From Caballeronia sp. dw_276 (GTDB lineage: Bacteria; Pseudomonadota; Gammaproteobacteria; Burkholderiales; Burkholderiaceae), in contig NZ_JAAVUV010000001.1 in NCBI RefSeq assembly GCF_018449635.1, forward strand, positions 62,001 through 126,000: a DNA stretch of 64,000 nucleotides. The letters run 5' to 3'. The position numbers and the translations under genes were made by a program. Shown piece after piece: positions 63,617 through 64,000 of the stretch. Each line of letters starts with the position of its first letter. The stretch's first letter is position 1. A model generated the notes under the pieces. That model was not told where the DNA came from. It did no database searches and saw only the letters and a list, made by a program, of their open reading frames with translations.

Positions 63617-63900
63617 AGTGATTCCTTACAGCCAGTCTCTTTGATTGTTGTTATTAGCCAGATGCACGCGCCTCCCTGATCGCGAGGCAAAGTCATTGTC
63701 TCGCGTTCGATAAAATTACCTTGATTCCGGGTGCGAAACAATAGACCTTCCGGCCAACGTTGGACTAGCAGTAATTCTCATAAGCGGCTATCAGGAAAGG
63801 TCAGAACGCGCGAAGAAAATGCCGGGGAGTAGGCCATTCGGCTAGTAGTTGCCGCGGCCCGAATCGCCTATGCTGGATACATCCCGTTCCAGGAGGCCGC

Positions 63901-64000
63901 ATGACCGTACGCAATCTCGATGCCCTGTTCAGCCCGAAGTCGATCGCCGTGATCGGTGCATCGTTGCGCGCGGGCAGCATCGGCGAAATGGTTTGGTCGC
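63901..64000 (+). CDS. Acyl-CoA synthetase (NDP-forming)/protein acetyltransferase, N-terminus only
   Basis: Cut by the window end. MTVRNLDALFSPKSIAVIGA and following GSIGEMVW show the N-terminal CoA-binding Rossmann domain of NDP-forming acetyl-CoA synthetase or Pat-type bifunctional proteins. CAGGAGG precedes the ATG. The 284-bp gap to the LysR start should hold both promoters. Confidence 0.75.
   Translation, partial: MTVRNLDALFSPKSIAVIGASLRAGSIGEMVWS

Overview
The window looks like part of a secondary replicon (chromosome 2 or chromid type) of a Burkholderiaceae bacterium, most plausibly Caballeronia or Paraburkholderia. The basis is high GC and codon use, DUF4148 and DUF1289 type small proteins, a hopanoid operon, paired sigma-54 and GntP genes, and above all a plasmid-type replication and partition locus at 44.8-51.3 kb. 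No rRNA, tRNA, CRISPR array or intact insertion sequence was seen.

Layout. 0-4.1 kb: SAF-domain oxidoreductase with an ACS-type MFS transporter, an SDR, and a LysR regulator that has lost its HTH. 4.4-6.2 kb: a lone AT-rich OLD-family ATPase/TOPRIM nuclease, a likely acquired defence gene. 6.4-11.2 kb: translationally coupled hopanoid operon hpnD-hpnE-shc-hpnG (hpnC absent). 11.3-12.1 kb: a scar where a response regulator and an ABC ATPase, both without 5' halves, abut head to head. 12.4-22.3 kb: PAP2 phosphatase, hybrid kinase, stress protein, FMN reductase, small secreted proteins, AEC transporter, lipocalin, serine hydrolase. 22.9-27.9 kb: lipoprotein, Fic remnant, and a sigma-54 activator facing a GntP permease and 3-hydroxybutyrate dehydrogenase behind a clear -24/-12 promoter. 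27.9-43.1 kb: AI-2E-type protein, a second hybrid kinase, regulators (GlxA type, AraC), SDRs, SerA, tautomerase, FAH hydrolase and small stress proteins.

43.3-51.5 kb is the replicon core. A LexA-box promoter drives an unknown 119-aa protein and a tyrosine recombinase that has lost most catalytic residues. Then come a KfrA-like coiled-coil protein, a 1.75-kb origin with about 18 iterons (GGTGAGNNNTTNCGGGAG), a Rep_3-type initiator, parB and parA, with palindromic parS-like sites (CTTTATGCGCATAAAG) in and beside parAB. Iteron copies also occur far from the origin, always between genes: four in 490 bp at 19.7-20.1 kb, and single copies at 30.1, 37.6, 44.8 and 58.0 kb. This dispersed set of putative initiator sites is the most striking pattern in the window.

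51.5-58 kb: gluconate permease, DUF1272 protein, then a cluster of a Fae-like protein, aldo/keto reductase, aldehyde dehydrogenase and MFS transporter. 58.4-62.7 kb: a chaperone-usher fimbrial operon. 62.7-64 kb: a LysR regulator divergent from the start of an acyl-CoA synthetase/acetyltransferase gene cut by the window end.
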